DNA of 64,000 bases from Corynebacterium liangguodongii (GCF_003070865.1 NZ_CP026948.1:496001-560000), one strand, 5' to 3'. Numbered from the stretch's first letter, positions 55,201-63,768 are shown. Notes: generated by a model not told the origin, from the letters alone. Translations and numbers: made by a program.

Positions 55201-58200
55201 ACGGCGGTATGCGCGGCCAGCAGCGAGGCGGGGAAGGTAAAGGATGCGTGGGCGATGCCGTCGATTAGCTGCGGCATGGCGGTGATGGTGTCCCCGGCCT
55301 CGGAGGTCGAGCCCACCCCGGCCAGCCCGGCGAGCAGATCGTAGACTGCGGCAGGCAGGCGCTCGTCAGAGACGACAGGGGAGGCACCAGTGTGCACACC
55401 GCTCGGCAGGTCGATGGGGATTTTCACCTCGCGCACGTAGAAAGGGCGCTGCTGATCGGGCAGGTGGTCCCAGTAGGAATCGGTGACGATGCGGATGACC
55501 CAGCCGTCGGCGTCCTCGATGATCTCGTACGCGCTCTCATCCATGGTGTGGGCGGGGTTATCCATGAGGTGGCCGTGCCACATCAGCGTCGGGACGGCCT
55601 TGAGGTAGTCCTCCACGCTGGTGGCGTCCGCGAGGCGGGAGAAGCGCTCGGTGGTCTCGGCCCCGGCGTCGATTAGCGTGCGCGTGGCGGCGGACTCGAA
55701 GCGTGCAAGCAGCTCGGCGACGGGCTCGTTTTTCCTTGTGATACCCGCTACCGCGACGGGGCCGGGGATGATGCGCACCTCATCGGCGCTGTAGCGGGGG
55801 TCTTGGGCTTGCCAGAGCGTGTCCTTGCCAAACCACGTCTTGAGGTCGCCGTCGATGGCCGGCACCCACGGCATCGGTTTCGGGTAGGCGTAGTGCAGGG
55901 CGATCCACCACGCCGCGTCGCGCGGGGAGACCTTTATCTCGCGAGCGAGGGGGTAGGCAGCGAGCAGCGTAGCGACGCCTTCTTGCGCGCCCACACCTTC
56001 TTCGAACAGCGACTCGATCTCCCCATGGTCGCGCTCGTGCAGGCGAGCCTCGATGCGGCGCAGCACGGCGAGGAAGCGCTTGTCCCAGGAAGAATCCGTA
56101 AACGGGTGCGCCAGTTCGACGAAGCGATTGGCCCACTGCGCGTAGGTCATGTCCTCGATGTCCCCGAAGAAGGGCTTCGAGGTTTTGTTCAGCGCTTCGA
56201 TGATCTCCTCGCGGCGCTCCTCGTACTCGTCGATGCTCAGGCTGGTGATCAGCCGGGAGGCGCGGGCAAAGGAGTTGTCCAGGTCGTGGATGTCGGCGAG
56301 CAGGTGGCTTTGGGACGACGCCACCCCGCTCCGCCCCGTGCCCCGCGAGACCCAGCCGCCGTTGTCTCCCGGGCTCACACCAGGGGTGGCCACCAGCAGG
56401 TCTTTCACAGAATCGGTCGCCTTGGCCTCCTTGGTGGCCATCGCCACGGTGCCCACGAAGACCGCGTCAACCGGCATCTCCGGCAGATCCCAACGCGCTG
56501 CCCAGGCACCGGTGAGCAAATCAGCGGCGCGCTGCGGGGAATACACGCCGCCGCCGACGGCGAGGTAGGCGTTGTCATGGGAGCGGACCTCGCCGTAGGT
56601 CTCCACGAGCAGATCGTCGAGGTCTTCCCAGGAGTGGTGGCCGCCAGCGTGACCGTCTTCGACCATGAGGATGATGGGGACGTCGGGGTTGGCCTCCGCG
56701 ATGTCGAGCACGGCGCGGATCTGGGCGGCGGTGCCCGGTTTGAAGGCGATATGCGGGAAGCCTTCGGCGCGCAGCCGGGCGAGTAGCTCGGTGACCTCTT
56801 CGACATCGGGGATGCCGGCGGAGATGCACACCCCGGAAAACGGGGCTCCTGCCGCCCGAGCCTTGGGCACCATCCGGCTGTGGCCGAACTGAAGGTTCCA
56901 CAGGAAGCGGTCGAAGAACATCGTGTTGAACTGGGCGGTGCGCCCCGGTTCGAGACGCTCCACGAGGGTGTCCTTGTGGGCAGTAAACACGTCTTCGGAG
57001 TACATCCCTCCGCCAGCGAGCTCCGTCCAGTAGCCGGCGTTGGCGGCCGCGGCGACGATCTCCCCGTCCGCGGTGGTCGGAGTCATCCCACCGAGAATGA
57101 TCGGGGAGAGGCCCGTGAGCGCGGAGAACCGAGTCTGGGTGTAGGTCTCACCGTCGGGCAGGCGCACCAGGCGGGGGGCGAAGCGGGAGTAGTCTGCCGC
57201 CTCGGGCAAGGATTTACCCGGGCGGGCGAGGTCGTCGCGGGTAGCCGCGCTCGCCGCTGCCACCACCGGCACCCCAGTGCCCGCAAGGAGCCGGGAGGCG
57301 ATGGTGGCGAGGGAGGGATCGAGTGCGATCACGTGGGACACGCCCCGGGCGAGCAGGTCTTTGACCCGCGCCGGGAAGTCGTGGGGATTGCAAAGGATCT
57401 CTCGCGCCAGCTCCTGCGGCCTGTCGTGCCCCAGGTCGATCCCGCAGGACGCGGCCCACTCGCCGGCCAGCTCGGCGGCGCGGGCGTTGCGGGGGTGGTG
57501 GAAAGGGTAGGCGACGTCGAGCTCGTCGAAGACCGGCTGGATTCGAGAGCCTCCGAACTCGCCGTCTGCGAGCTTGGCGTTGTGTTCCGCGGAGCGCCGC
57601 TCGATGACGTCTCGTGCATCCGCGAGAGCACCCGGTTCACCGGAGAGCGCCATGTGCCGAGGCCCGTTGATCACGGCGCGCACCACACCGCCTGCGCTTG
57701 GCGTGGCCACGTAATCGCTGGGTACACCGCGCACCGAAAGCATCCGGCGGCGGGTATCGCGCGCGGAGGAGGTCGAGTGCGCGGCCGCGCCAAGAATGAA
57801 GGCGAAGGCGAGGGCGTGGACCGGGTGGGATACCGCTGCAACACCGAGGCTGCCCTGGGAGTGTCCAGCGAGGGCGGCGCCGTCGACATCGAGGCCGAGG
57901 CCGCGCAGCTGATCGACCGCAGCGATTTGCCCGAGTACGATGCCCGGCACGGCCACGGCGGGCAGGCGGTCAGTCTCCTCCACCGCGGGGTGGCCGTCCA
58001 TGATGGCGCGGAGACGCTCGTGTGCACCGGGCGCGGCGGCGGCCAGCTTACGGGCGATCGGGCCGGTGAGCGCGCGGGCCGCACCGAGCAGCTCCTCGAG
58101 GCGCTCGCGGACGAGCGGGGTCGAGGCGGAATCGGTGAGCGCGCGCTGCCAGTCGGTGCCCTGCCCGTGGAAGAGGATCGCGGGGCGCGCCATGGAGGTC

Positions 58201-58220
58201 AAGGGCGTGAGGTTTCGCAT
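49290..58220 (-). CDS. fas: Type I fatty acid synthase, multifunctional
   Basis: This 2976-residue FAS-I makes long-chain acyl-CoA from acetyl-CoA, malonyl-CoA and NAD(P)H. The domain order is as in actinobacterial FAS-I: acetyltransferase (Ser121 in AGHSQGS), enoyl reductase (LGGMTPTTADGE, about 378), dehydratase (DYNPIHTSSN, about 1170), malonyl/palmitoyl transferase (FAGHSLGEYTALAS, about 1370), a Pro/Glu/Ala linker (PEPEVEPEVEPEVS, about 1645-1690), ACP (TGGVSSRRNQLL, about 1733), ketoreductase (VTGAAPGSIATALV, about 2030) and ketosynthase (Cys in GACATAAVS at about 2622; His in SKHDTSTNAND and TGHAKAG). It follows accD1 by 37 bp on the same strand, so malonyl-CoA supply and use are in one operon. 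AcpS, which arms its ACP, is encoded divergently. Confidence 0.97.
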   Translation of the reverse strand: MRNLTPLTSMARPAILFHGQGTDWQRALTDSASTPLVRERLEELLGAARALTGPIARKLAAAAPGAHERLRAIMDGHPAVEETDRLPAVAVPGIVLGQIAAVDQLRGLGLDVDGAALAGHSQGSLGVAAVSHPVHALAFAFILGAAAHSTSSARDTRRRMLSVRGVPSDYVATPSAGGVVRAVINGPRHMALSGEPGALADARDVIERRSAEHNAKLADGEFGGSRIQPVFDELDVAYPFHHPRNARAAELAGEWAASCGIDLGHDRPQELAREILCNPHDFPARVKDLLARGVSHVIALDPSLATIASRLLAGTGVPVVAAASAATRDDLARPGKSLPEAADYSRFAPRLVRLPDGETYTQTRFSALTGLSPIILGGMTPTTADGEIVAAAANAGYWTELAGGGMYSEDVFTAHKDTLVERLEPGRTAQFNTMFFDRFLWNLQFGHSRMVPKARAAGAPFSGVCISAGIPDVEEVTELLARLRAEGFPHIAFKPGTAAQIRAVLDIAEANPDVPIILMVEDGHAGGHHSWEDLDDLLVETYGEVRSHDNAYLAVGGGVYSPQRAADLLTGAWAARWDLPEMPVDAVFVGTVAMATKEAKATDSVKDLLVATPGVSPGDNGGWVSRGTGRSGVASSQSHLLADIHDLDNSFARASRLITSLSIDEYEERREEIIEALNKTSKPFFGDIEDMTYAQWANRFVELAHPFTDSSWDKRFLAVLRRIEARLHERDHGEIESLFEEGVGAQEGVATLLAAYPLAREIKVSPRDAAWWIALHYAYPKPMPWVPAIDGDLKTWFGKDTLWQAQDPRYSADEVRIIPGPVAVAGITRKNEPVAELLARFESAATRTLIDAGAETTERFSRLADATSVEDYLKAVPTLMWHGHLMDNPAHTMDESAYEIIEDADGWVIRIVTDSYWDHLPDQQRPFYVREVKIPIDLPSGVHTGASPVVSDERLPAAVYDLLAGLAGVGSTSEAGDTITAMPQLIDGIAHASFTFPASLLAAHTAVTGTALGGEVRVGTADVLVGPCWPAIYAALGSGLLPDGFPVIEGLLNAVHLDHVIDLRAPLHELADGRTIDVASRCASIEESSAGRIVTVELELSSGGELVATQMHRFAIRGRATTTTPPVAAPPFGGGDLAGAVEATPRSFLERAEVSAPHDMTPFALVSGDYNPIHTSSNAAGLVGLGAPLVHGMWLSATAQHLAGRHGEVTGWTYNMYGMVQLGDTIEITVERVGRVGLRPALEVTCRIGGEVVSRGQALLAQPRTAYLYPGQGVQAVGMGAGDREASAAAREIWRRADRHTRTQLGFSIQRIVDDNPTEITVRGEVFKHPNGVLHLTQFTQVALAVVAYAQTERLRDANALATSAMFAGHSLGEYTALASLGGIFDLEAVIDIVYSRGSAMGSLVPRDAEGNSDYGMGALRPNMIGINPDEVEAYVAGIAADSGEFLEIVNYNISGQQYSIAGTKRGLAALSAAANGVRERAYVTVPGIDVPFHSRVLRPGVPAFARKLDELLPAVIDADTLTGRYVPNLVARPFELTQDFIDAVTAVVPSERLAGVTVDNTPTGELARTLLIELLAWQFASPVRWIETQDLIISQVDQLIEVGLASSPTLTNLAKREMGVIGHHIPVFNVEASQDQVMLNDVVSAPEPEVEPEVEPEVSAPATADSTPEPTPDTQAATAPAAPAPTGGSPATDLPFGAADAIEVLFAFQNKIRPEQINDSDTIEELTGGVSSRRNQLLMDMSAELGVPAIDGAAESDVATLRERVNSAAPGYAPFGSVLSEAIGARLRQVLGGAGLKPAHVTDYVTGTWALPTSWVPHVEAEILLGTRAEESVRGGSLATLPGASTKAEVNTLIDAAVAAVAARHGQNVNRAQSAGGSGGSVVDSAALDAYKDEVTDTLVSTARTLLSKLGIEDEHVEVPAPDTTILDTIEAELGSSWVSQVTPRFDAARAVLFDDRWAQAREDLARVALGEADIDAARFRGTGEVVAAQARWYAEHGYSGPLDEIAAAAADTTPGSYAGEIALVTGAAPGSIATALVQRLLAGGATVIMTASNVTQERKEFARTLYRDHACAGAALWLVPANLSSYRDIDALIAWLGTEQKETVGKDVRVIKPALVPTLAFPFAAPSVSGSLAEVGGSAETQARLLLWSVERTIAGLSELAQKSASGRRTHIVLPGSPNRGTFGGDGAYGEVKAALDAVVNKWSSETGWPEGVTLAQARIGWVAGTHLMGGNDALVPAAQAAGIHVWSPEEIAAELMALASEKAREKAAEAPLDLDLTGGLADAGISIAELARTADLPAAQDAAAIQASTSEKIKALPSLANPSQPAGVDVGEVTCPLEEMIVICGIGEASSWGSGRTRREAEYGIRRDGGVDLTAAGVLELAWMTGLVRWSEDPNPGWYDAAGEPIAEEDIYERFRDEVVARAGVRELTDKYFLTDRGSIDLAEVFLDKDVTFTVSGEAEARSYEEADPDKTVVREADGEWTVTRLAGAKSALPRKATLTRTVAGQMPDGFDPAAWGIPPQMIDNLDRIAVWNLVTAIDAFVSAGFTPAELLRAIHPADIASTQGTGIGGMESLHKVFVSRLLGHERQSDILQEALPNVVAAHVMQSLVGGYGSMIHPVGACATAAVSVEEAVDKIALGKADFVVAGGIDDVQVESLQGFGDMNATAETAAMRAKGISDRFISRANDRRRGGFLEAEGGGTVLIARGSLAAELGLPVHAVIAYASSFGDGAHTSIPAPGLGVLAAARGGESSRLARSLSSLGLTPTDVKVLSKHDTSTNANDPNESELHSLLWPAIGRDERAPMFVISQKTLTGHAKAGAALFQIGGLIDALATGDIPANASLDCVDPLVGEKARNLVWLRSPLSLGAGAVKAAALTSLGFGHVGALVVLAHPGVFEAALAASGASVSTWRSRATTRLRAGAGHLEAGMVGRRALFTQVENRRFVPGNDHDGEIALLLDPGARLGADGMYPRR

Positions 58221-58257
58221 CGTGATGAGGTCCTTAGGAGGTATGAGAGAGGGAGGT

Positions 58258-59868
58258 CTAGAGGGGGATGTTTCCGTGCTTGCGGGCGGGCAGGGCGACG
58301 CGCTTATCGCGCAAAAGGCGCAGGTGGGCGGCGATTGCCTCGCGGGTTTCTGAGGGGGCGATTACGGAGTCGATCAGCCCGCGCTCTGCGGCGACGTAGG
58401 GGTTTAACACCGTGTCTTCGTACTCCCGCTCGAAGGAGGCGATGAGGTCGGCGAGCTCCGCGGGGCCGAGGCCGCGGCGGCGGGCAGCGTTGATCTCCCT
58501 GCGGTTGATAAATCCGACCGCACCGGCCGCGCCCATCACCGCGATCTGGGCGGTGGGCCAGGCGAGGTTCACGTCCGCGCCCAACCCCTTCGAGCCCATC
58601 ACGCAGTACGCCCCGCCGTAGGCCTTGCGCATGATGACGGTGACCTTGGGTACCGTGGCCTCGGCGTAGGCGTAGAGCAGCTTCGCGCCGTGGCGCAGGA
58701 TCCCGCCGTGCTCCTGGTCGGCTCCGGGGAGGAAGCCGGGGACGTCGACAAGCATGACGAGCGGTATGTTGAACGCGTCGCACGTGCGCACGAACCGCGC
58801 GGCCTTGGCGGAGGCATCGATGTCGAGGCAGCCGGCGCTCACCATAGGTTGGTTGGCCACGAAGCCGACCGCCACGCCCTCGATGCGCCCGAGGGCGACG
58901 ACGACGTTTTCGGCGCGCTGCTCCATGACCTCGAGGTAGTCCCCGCCATCGGTGATGCGGGAGATGGCCTCGCGCACGTCGTAGGGCTGGTGGGGGTGAT
59001 CCGGGATGAGGCCGTCGAGCGCGTCGGTGCCGGCGGTGGGTTCGGCGTCCTGCCGCGCGCCTGCGCGGCTGCTGTTGGGAGGAAAGTAACCCACGAGGTC
59101 TGCGACCCAGTCGAGCGCGTCGGCGTCGTCGGAGGCGACGTAGTGGCAGGTCCCGGCCTCGAGCATGTGGGTCCACGCGCCGCCGAGCTCGTCTTGGGTT
59201 ACCTCCTCGCCGGTGACGGTCTTGATCACCTCCGGGCCGGTGACGAACATCTTGGAGGTTCCCTCGACCATGACCACGAAATCGGTTAAGGCCGGGGAGT
59301 AGGCATTGCCGCCGGCGCAGGCGCCCATGATGACGGAGATTTGCGGGACGACGCCGGAAGCCTGCACGTTGCGGCGGAAGGTCGCGGCGATCCAGTCGAG
59401 GGAGACGGCGCCGTCTTGGATGCGCGCCCCCGCGCCTTCGTAGAGGCCGATGAGCGGCCGGCCGGTGGTGAGGGCGAGGTCTTGGATGGCGACCATTTTC
59501 TCGCCGTAGACCTCCCCGAGCGCGCCGCCGAAGATGGTGCCGTCTTGTGAGAAGATGCAGACCTCGCGGCCGTCGATCGTGCCGAACCCGGTGATGATGC
59601 CGTCCGTAAGCGGCCGCTTTGACTGCATCCCGAAGTCGTGGGTGCGGTGGCGCGCGAGCTGGCCGGACTCGACGAACGAGCCCTCGTCGAGCAGGTAGTC
59701 GAGGCGCTCGCGGGCTGTCATTCTTCCCTGCTCACGCAGCTTCTCGATAGCGCGGGGGCCAACGGGAGCCTGCGCATTCGCGCGGCGGCGGTAGAGATCG
59801 GCGAGCTTGTCCGATGTGGTGATCGGGGCACCGGCCTCGCCCAATTGTTCGTAGGCAGAAAGCGTCAT
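58258..59868 (-). CDS. accD1: Acetyl/propionyl-CoA carboxylase beta subunit
   Basis: This 536-residue carboxyltransferase works with AccBC and AccE to make malonyl-CoA. It is the DtsR1 type: [19 protein letters not shown], the first oxyanion hole [13 protein letters not shown], the second [35 protein letters not shown] and the terminal RKHGNIPL. In other corynebacteria dtsR1 lies next to dtsR2; here the two are 29 kb apart and accD1 instead heads an operon with fas. The ATG is at 59866-59868. The upstream spacer holds repeated GGTTACT and a TTAC-N6-GTAA palindrome. Confidence 0.96.
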   Translation of the reverse strand: MTLSAYEQLGEAGAPITTSDKLADLYRRRANAQAPVGPRAIEKLREQGRMTARERLDYLLDEGSFVESGQLARHRTHDFGMQSKRPLTDGIITGFGTIDGREVCIFSQDGTIFGGALGEVYGEKMVAIQDLALTTGRPLIGLYEGAGARIQDGAVSLDWIAATFRRNVQASGVVPQISVIMGACAGGNAYSPALTDFVVMVEGTSKMFVTGPEVIKTVTGEEVTQDELGGAWTHMLEAGTCHYVASDDADALDWVADLVGYFPPNSSRAGARQDAEPTAGTDALDGLIPDHPHQPYDVREAISRITDGGDYLEVMEQRAENVVVALGRIEGVAVGFVANQPMVSAGCLDIDASAKAARFVRTCDAFNIPLVMLVDVPGFLPGADQEHGGILRHGAKLLYAYAEATVPKVTVIMRKAYGGAYCVMGSKGLGADVNLAWPTAQIAVMGAAGAVGFINRREINAARRRGLGPAELADLIASFEREYEDTVLNPYVAAERGLIDSVIAPSETREAIAAHLRLLRDKRVALPARKHGNIPL

Positions 59869-59907
59869 GGGGGAAGAATAACGGCGCAGGTGGGTCCATG
59901 GCCGATT

Positions 59908-59938
59908 GGTTACTGGTTGGTAGGTTACTAAATGGTAA
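59908..59938. promoter_or_regulatory. Putative operator of the accD1-fas / acpS divergent promoter
   Basis: GGTTACT occurs at 59908-59914 and again at 59923-59929 (15-bp period), and the second copy begins a TTAC-TAAATG-GTAA palindrome (59925-59938). The 138-bp spacer is AT-rich. A TetR-type lipid regulator such as FasR controls accD1 and fas in relatives; I cannot confirm that this is its site. Confidence 0.35.
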
Positions 59939-60006
59939 GTTATGGTCGTATACTGCGATTATATTGTAATGTGAGTTTAGTCACATAAATGGGAAGGGGG
60001 CGCTCC

Positions 60007-60384
60007 ATGGAAGCACGGCACATCGGCGTTGACGTCGTCGACATCGAGCGGTTTCGCGAGCAGTTAGGTAGCGCCGGGACGACCTTTAGCTCAGTCTTTA
60101 CTGACCGCGAGCTGCGTGACTGCGCCGCCAAGGCGGACCGCGCGGCCTCTCTTGCTGCGCGTTGGGCCGCCAAGGAGGCCTACATCAAGGCCTGGTCGCA
60201 ATCGCTCTTCGGTGCCCCGCCGGTGGTAGGCGCCGTCGACTTCCGTGACATAGAGGTCATCTCCGACGCCTTCGGGCGTGTTGCCCTTGCGCTCCACGGC
60301 GAGCTTGAGTCGGTGGCGCCGCCCGCCGCCTCGCTCTCTCTGTCCCACGACGGCAACTGTGCGGTGGCGGTGTGCCTAGTTTAG
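60007..60384 (+). CDS. acpS: Holo-[acyl-carrier-protein] synthase
   Basis: Transfers 4'-phosphopantetheine from CoA to the ACP serine of FAS-I. The 125-residue protein has the two family motifs: IGVDVVDIERFREQL (metal-binding Asp) and RWAAKEAYIKAW (Glu/Lys). I take the ATG at 60007 (MEARHIGVDVVDIERF), which follows GAAGGGGG; the ATG six codons upstream has no SD. Divergent from accD1-fas, so carrier activation and synthase share a promoter region. Confidence 0.95.
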   Translation: MEARHIGVDVVDIERFREQLGSAGTTFSSVFTDRELRDCAAKADRAASLAARWAAKEAYIKAWSQSLFGAPPVVGAVDFRDIEVISDAFGRVALALHGELESVAPPAASLSLSHDGNCAVAVCLV

Positions 60385-60431
60385 GCCTGGTGTAGGCCGC
60401 GCCCCGCTGAAAACGAATAGGCTTATACCCC

Positions 60432-61160
60432 ATGACAGTGCGCAATATTGAACACATTCAAGGCGCGGTCGCGCACGCGTGGCGCGACGTGCGCTGGGTA
60501 GACACGATCGGCTCCACCAACGCAGAGCTGCTCGCCACCGGCAGCCCCGGCAGTGTGCTCATTGCCGACGAGCAAACAGCGGGCAAGGGACGGATGGGGC
60601 GGAGGTGGGTGAGCCCGAAGGGGTCCCAGCTCGCGCTGAGCGTGCTTGTCGACGCCCCCTCTAGCGCACCCCTGGGGCTAGCGTCCCTGGCCGCGGGGCT
60701 GGCCGTCACGGACGTCGTCCCAGAGGCGGCGCTGAAGTGGCCCAACGACGCGCTTTTGGGCGGAAAGAAATTCGCCGGCATCCTCTCCGAGGTCGATTTC
60801 TCCTCCGCGCCGCCGCGGGTGGTCATCGGCATCGGCATCAACGTCGCGTGGCGCGCCGAAGACCTCCCCGTCGAGGGAGCGACCTCGCTCAACCTCGAGC
60901 GCATCGAGGTCGATTTCGACGAGTTTGCCGTGGACCTGCTTACCGCGCTGGCGCGGCGCCTCGAGCAGTGGGCGCAGGGCGACGGGCAGCTCTTGGAGGA
61001 CTACCGGAGGGTGTGCGAGAGCGTCGGTAAGCACGTGCGCCTCACGCGGGCGGAAGGCGACGTTGAGGGCACGGTAGAAGGGGTGAACGCGGCCGGCGAA
61101 ATCCTCATCGGCGGCACCGCGTATAGCGCGGGGGACGTCACCCACCTGCGTCCGGCGTAA
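60432..61160 (+). CDS. birA: Biotin-[acetyl-CoA-carboxylase] ligase
   Basis: Attaches biotin to AccBC Lys552 and Pyc Lys1102. The 242-residue protein is the monofunctional type without an N-terminal HTH, so it cannot act as the BirA repressor. GSTNAELL, the biotin/ATP loop GKGRMGRRWVSP, KWPNDALLGGKKFAGILSE and GIGINV are present, followed by the small C-terminal domain (GTVEGVNAAGEILI). Its stop overlaps the start of the membrane protein gene (TAATG). Confidence 0.96.
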   Translation: MTVRNIEHIQGAVAHAWRDVRWVDTIGSTNAELLATGSPGSVLIADEQTAGKGRMGRRWVSPKGSQLALSVLVDAPSSAPLGLASLAAGLAVTDVVPEAALKWPNDALLGGKKFAGILSEVDFSSAPPRVVIGIGINVAWRAEDLPVEGATSLNLERIEVDFDEFAVDLLTALARRLEQWAQGDGQLLEDYRRVCESVGKHVRLTRAEGDVEGTVEGVNAAGEILIGGTAYSAGDVTHLRPA

Positions 61161-61609
61161 TGGCGGGCAGACTGCCGCTCGCCGAAGGCGAGGTCGTGCT
61201 GGCGGATACGACGAGCCCGCTGAGCAGCATGATTTTCCCGCTGCTGGAGTTCGTCGTGGTCACCGGGGTGTGCTGGGGGGCGATCGGTTGGATGGACTTT
61301 CACGCCGTCCCCGCGGCCGCCCGCAACCTCGTCGTAGCGCTGTGGGCGATCGTCGGTGTGGTGCGCTTCCTGCTGCCGCTGGTTGCCGCCCGGCGGCGCC
61401 GCTTCGTGGTCACGCAGCACCGCGTGCTCGCGCGCGGGCGCCGCGGCGCGATCGATTCCATCCCTTTTGGTGACATCCACTCCGTGCGCCGCGAGCGCGG
61501 CGGGATCTCGGTTGCGGTCTACGGCTTTGAGCGCCCGCTCTACTTCCCCGAGGTCGGGCGTGCCCGCAAGGTGGAGCGTGTCCTGTGCGCCCAGCTCGGG
61601 CAGGGCTAA
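61160..61609 (+). CDS. Membrane protein with bacterial PH domain
   Basis: This 149-residue protein has two transmembrane helices (about residues 25-45 and 53-73) followed by a cytosolic bacterial PH-like domain (RRRFVVTQHRVLARGRRGAI then SIPFGDIHSVRRERGGISVA). It lies between birA and purK, coupled to birA by one-base overlap. This birA-PH-purK order is conserved in corynebacteria. Function is unknown. Confidence 0.85.
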   Translation: MAGRLPLAEGEVVLADTTSPLSSMIFPLLEFVVVTGVCWGAIGWMDFHAVPAAARNLVVALWAIVGVVRFLLPLVAARRRRFVVTQHRVLARGRRGAIDSIPFGDIHSVRRERGGISVAVYGFERPLYFPEVGRARKVERVLCAQLGQG

Positions 61610-61620
61610 GGTAGGTGGGC

Positions 61621-62787
61621 GTGAGTTACGCAGAAAACATGCCCGTTGTTGCAGTCATTGGGGACGGCCAGCTGGCCAGGATGATGCAGACCGCAGCCAT
61701 CGAGCTCGGCCTCGCGCCGCGCGTGCTGGCCGCAGACGATAATGCCTCGGCCGCGCAGGTCTTCGGCGACGTCCGCATCGGCGACTACCGCGACCTCGCT
61801 GACCTCCAGGCCATCGCGGAGGGGGCCGACGCGGTGACCTTCGATCACGAGCACGTGCCCAACGAGTACGCGCACATGCTTATCGACGCCGGAATCAACG
61901 TCGAACCCCGCCCCCACGCACTCCTCTACGCCCAGGACAAGCTCGAGCAGCGCGCCCGGCTTACCGAGCTCGGCGCCCCGGTCCCACCTTTTTCCCCCAT
62001 CGCCTCCGCGAAAGACGCCAGCGACTTCTTCGAGCGCGTCGGAGGCCGGGTGTGCCTGAAGTCCCGCCGCGGCGGGTACGACGGCCACGGCGTGTGGTTT
62101 CCTGACTCGCTCGAGGCGTTCACAGAGCTCGTGGAGAAGCTCGTGGGCGAGGGCGTGGAGCTCTACGCCGAGGAGAAGGTCCCCTTCGTCCGCGAGCTCT
62201 CCGCAATGGTCGCGCGCAACCGCTCAGGCGAGGTCAAGGCCTGGCCGGTAGTCGAGTCCCGCCAAGCAGACGGGGTCTGCCGGGTGGCCATCTCGCCCGC
62301 GCCGGGGCTTGACGCGGAGCGGGCGGCCGCCTGCCAGGGCTTCGCCGTGAAGATCGCCGAGGCACTCGACGTCACCGGCGTGCTCGCCGTCGAGCTTTTT
62401 GAAACCGCAGACGCAGTGCTGGTCAACGAGCTGGCCATGCGACCCCACAACACCGGCCACTGGACCCAGGACGGGTGCGTGACATCGCAGTTCGAGCAGC
62501 ACCTGCGCGCGGTGATCGACTGGCCGCTCGGCTCGACCGAACCCACCGCGCCGTACACGGTGATGGTCAACACCCTCGGCGGTGACTCCGACCCGGCCGT
62601 GCCCATGCGCGAGCGCGTCGCCGCCGTGATGAAGAAATACCCAGAGGCCAAGGTCCACCTCTACGGCAAGGGCTATCGCCCGGGCCGCAAGATGGGCCAC
62701 GTCAACGTCGCGGACGAGTCGCTCGAGCGCGCCCTCGACGTCGCCGAGGACGCCGCGCACTACATCATCAACGCACAATGGAGGTAA
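61621..62787 (+). CDS. purK: 5-(carboxyamino)imidazole ribonucleotide synthase
   Basis: ATP-dependent carboxylation of AIR to N5-CAIR in purine synthesis. This 388-residue ATP-grasp enzyme has [43 protein letters not shown] (ATP-grasp loop), [13 protein letters not shown], and [14 protein letters not shown] at the metal site. Several GTG starts (61615, 61621) and an ATG (61639, MPVVAVIG) are possible; I prefer 61621, with AAGGTAGG upstream. It contains a GCTTATCGAC copy at 61878-61887. purE starts 2 bp downstream. Confidence 0.95.
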   Translation: MSYAENMPVVAVIGDGQLARMMQTAAIELGLAPRVLAADDNASAAQVFGDVRIGDYRDLADLQAIAEGADAVTFDHEHVPNEYAHMLIDAGINVEPRPHALLYAQDKLEQRARLTELGAPVPPFSPIASAKDASDFFERVGGRVCLKSRRGGYDGHGVWFPDSLEAFTELVEKLVGEGVELYAEEKVPFVRELSAMVARNRSGEVKAWPVVESRQADGVCRVAISPAPGLDAERAAACQGFAVKIAEALDVTGVLAVELFETADAVLVNELAMRPHNTGHWTQDGCVTSQFEQHLRAVIDWPLGSTEPTAPYTVMVNTLGGDSDPAVPMRERVAAVMKKYPEAKVHLYGKGYRPGRKMGHVNVADESLERALDVAEDAAHYIINAQWR

Positions 62788-62789
62788 GC

Positions 62790-63290
62790 ATGCAGCCAAT
62801 TGTCGGACTGATCATGGGCTCCGATTCCGACTGGGACACCGTCGCCCCCGCCGCCGAGGTGCTCGCGCAGTTCTCCATCCCCTTCGAAGTCGGCGTCGTC
62901 TCCGCCCACCGCACACCTGAGAAGATGCTCGCCTACGCCACGTCCGCCCACGGCCGTGGCCTAAAGGTCATCATCGCCTGCGCAGGGGGAGCCGCCCACT
63001 TACCCGGGATGGTCGCCGCGGCAACCCCGCTGCCGGTGATTGGCATCCCGCGCGCCTTAAAGGACTTAGACGGCCTCGACTCCCTGCTCTCCATCGTGCA
63101 GATGCCCGGCGGCGTGCCCGTGGCCACCGTCTCCATCGGCGGCGCGAAGAACGCCGGCCTGCTCGCCGCCCGCATCATCGGGGCTGGTGATCCGCAGGTG
63201 CTGGAGAAGATGTCCGCCTACCAGGCCGATATGGCCGCCGAGGTTGAGCGCAAGGACGAGGCGCTGCGCGCGCGCCTGCTTGGTGAATAG
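62790..63290 (+). CDS. purE: N5-carboxyaminoimidazole ribonucleotide mutase
   Basis: Converts N5-CAIR to CAIR, the step after PurK. The 166-residue protein has [48 protein letters not shown] and [20 protein letters not shown]. The start is the ATG at 62790, with GGAGG at 62779-62783 inside the end of purK. The stop overlaps the start of the YdcF-like gene. Confidence 0.97.
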   Translation: MQPIVGLIMGSDSDWDTVAPAAEVLAQFSIPFEVGVVSAHRTPEKMLAYATSAHGRGLKVIIACAGGAAHLPGMVAAATPLPVIGIPRALKDLDGLDSLLSIVQMPGGVPVATVSIGGAKNAGLLAARIIGAGDPQVLEKMSAYQADMAAEVERKDEALRARLLGE

Positions 63291-63768
63291 CCCCATCGTC
63301 GTGCTCGGCGCCCGCGTCATCGGCGGGCGCCCCTCGCCGATGCTCGAGGCGCGATTATCCAGTGCGCTTACGCTCTGGAGCGCTGAGCCCTCGCGCGACA
63401 TTGTCGTCAGTGGGCACCGCGGGGAGGCCGCGGTGATGGCCGCCTGGCTTGCCCAGCGGGGGGTTGCCTCGGTGGTGGAGGAACCGCTGGCCCGCTCGAC
63501 CAACGAGAATCTGGAGAATTCCGCCGCGCTGTATCCCGGGGTGCGGTTGACGGTGGTGACTAGTTCCTTCCACGTCCCGCGCACCCGCGCGTGGGCGTGG
63601 CACTTAGGCATCCCGGTCGAGGTCGTGAGCGCGCCGACGCCGCGGCGCTCCCGGGCGAAGAACTATGCCCGGGAGGTCATCGCGCTGCCGCACTCCGTGG
63701 CGCGGGTGGTGTGGAGGCGGCTGCTCGCTTCCGCCTCAACCCGGAAGCCTAAGAATGGTCCGGGTTGA
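63283..63768 (+). CDS. YdcF/DUF218-family protein
   Basis: This 161-residue protein has [55 protein letters not shown] and [20 protein letters not shown], the usual conserved blocks of the DUF218/YdcF fold. Related proteins are linked to envelope biology, but the reaction is unknown. The start is most likely the GTG at 63283, overlapping the purE stop by 8 bp. The last ten codons run through the left arm and loop of a perfect palindromic repeat (63729-63775), which suggests that the repeat inserted into or reshaped the 3' end. Confidence 0.85.
   Translation: MNSPIVVLGARVIGGRPSPMLEARLSSALTLWSAEPSRDIVVSGHRGEAAVMAAWLAQRGVASVVEEPLARSTNENLENSAALYPGVRLTVVTSSFHVPRTRAWAWHLGIPVEVVSAPTPRRSRAKNYAREVIALPHSVARVVWRRLLASASTRKPKNGPG

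Larger units (their letters stand above)
3148..61887. repeat. Dispersed 10-mer GTCGATAAGC (12 exact copies found)
   Basis: Exact copies on the plus strand at 3148, 10339, 22702, 31592, 32213, 49722 and 52653, and on the minus strand (as GCTTATCGAC) at 10294, 13828, 24230, 45541 and 61878. Eight copies are preceded by GC (GCGTCGATAAGC). Eleven lie in coding sequence, often using CTT or ATA codons that are otherwise rare here. Near copies GTCGATTAGC occur near 55263 and 55670. Confidence 0.7.

Noticed and set aside
56880..58445. Plus-strand open frame of 521 codons opposite fas
   Set aside because: Antisense shadow of the FAS-I acetyltransferase and enoyl-reductase region with no protein features; the same applies to the long frame at 52623-54083.
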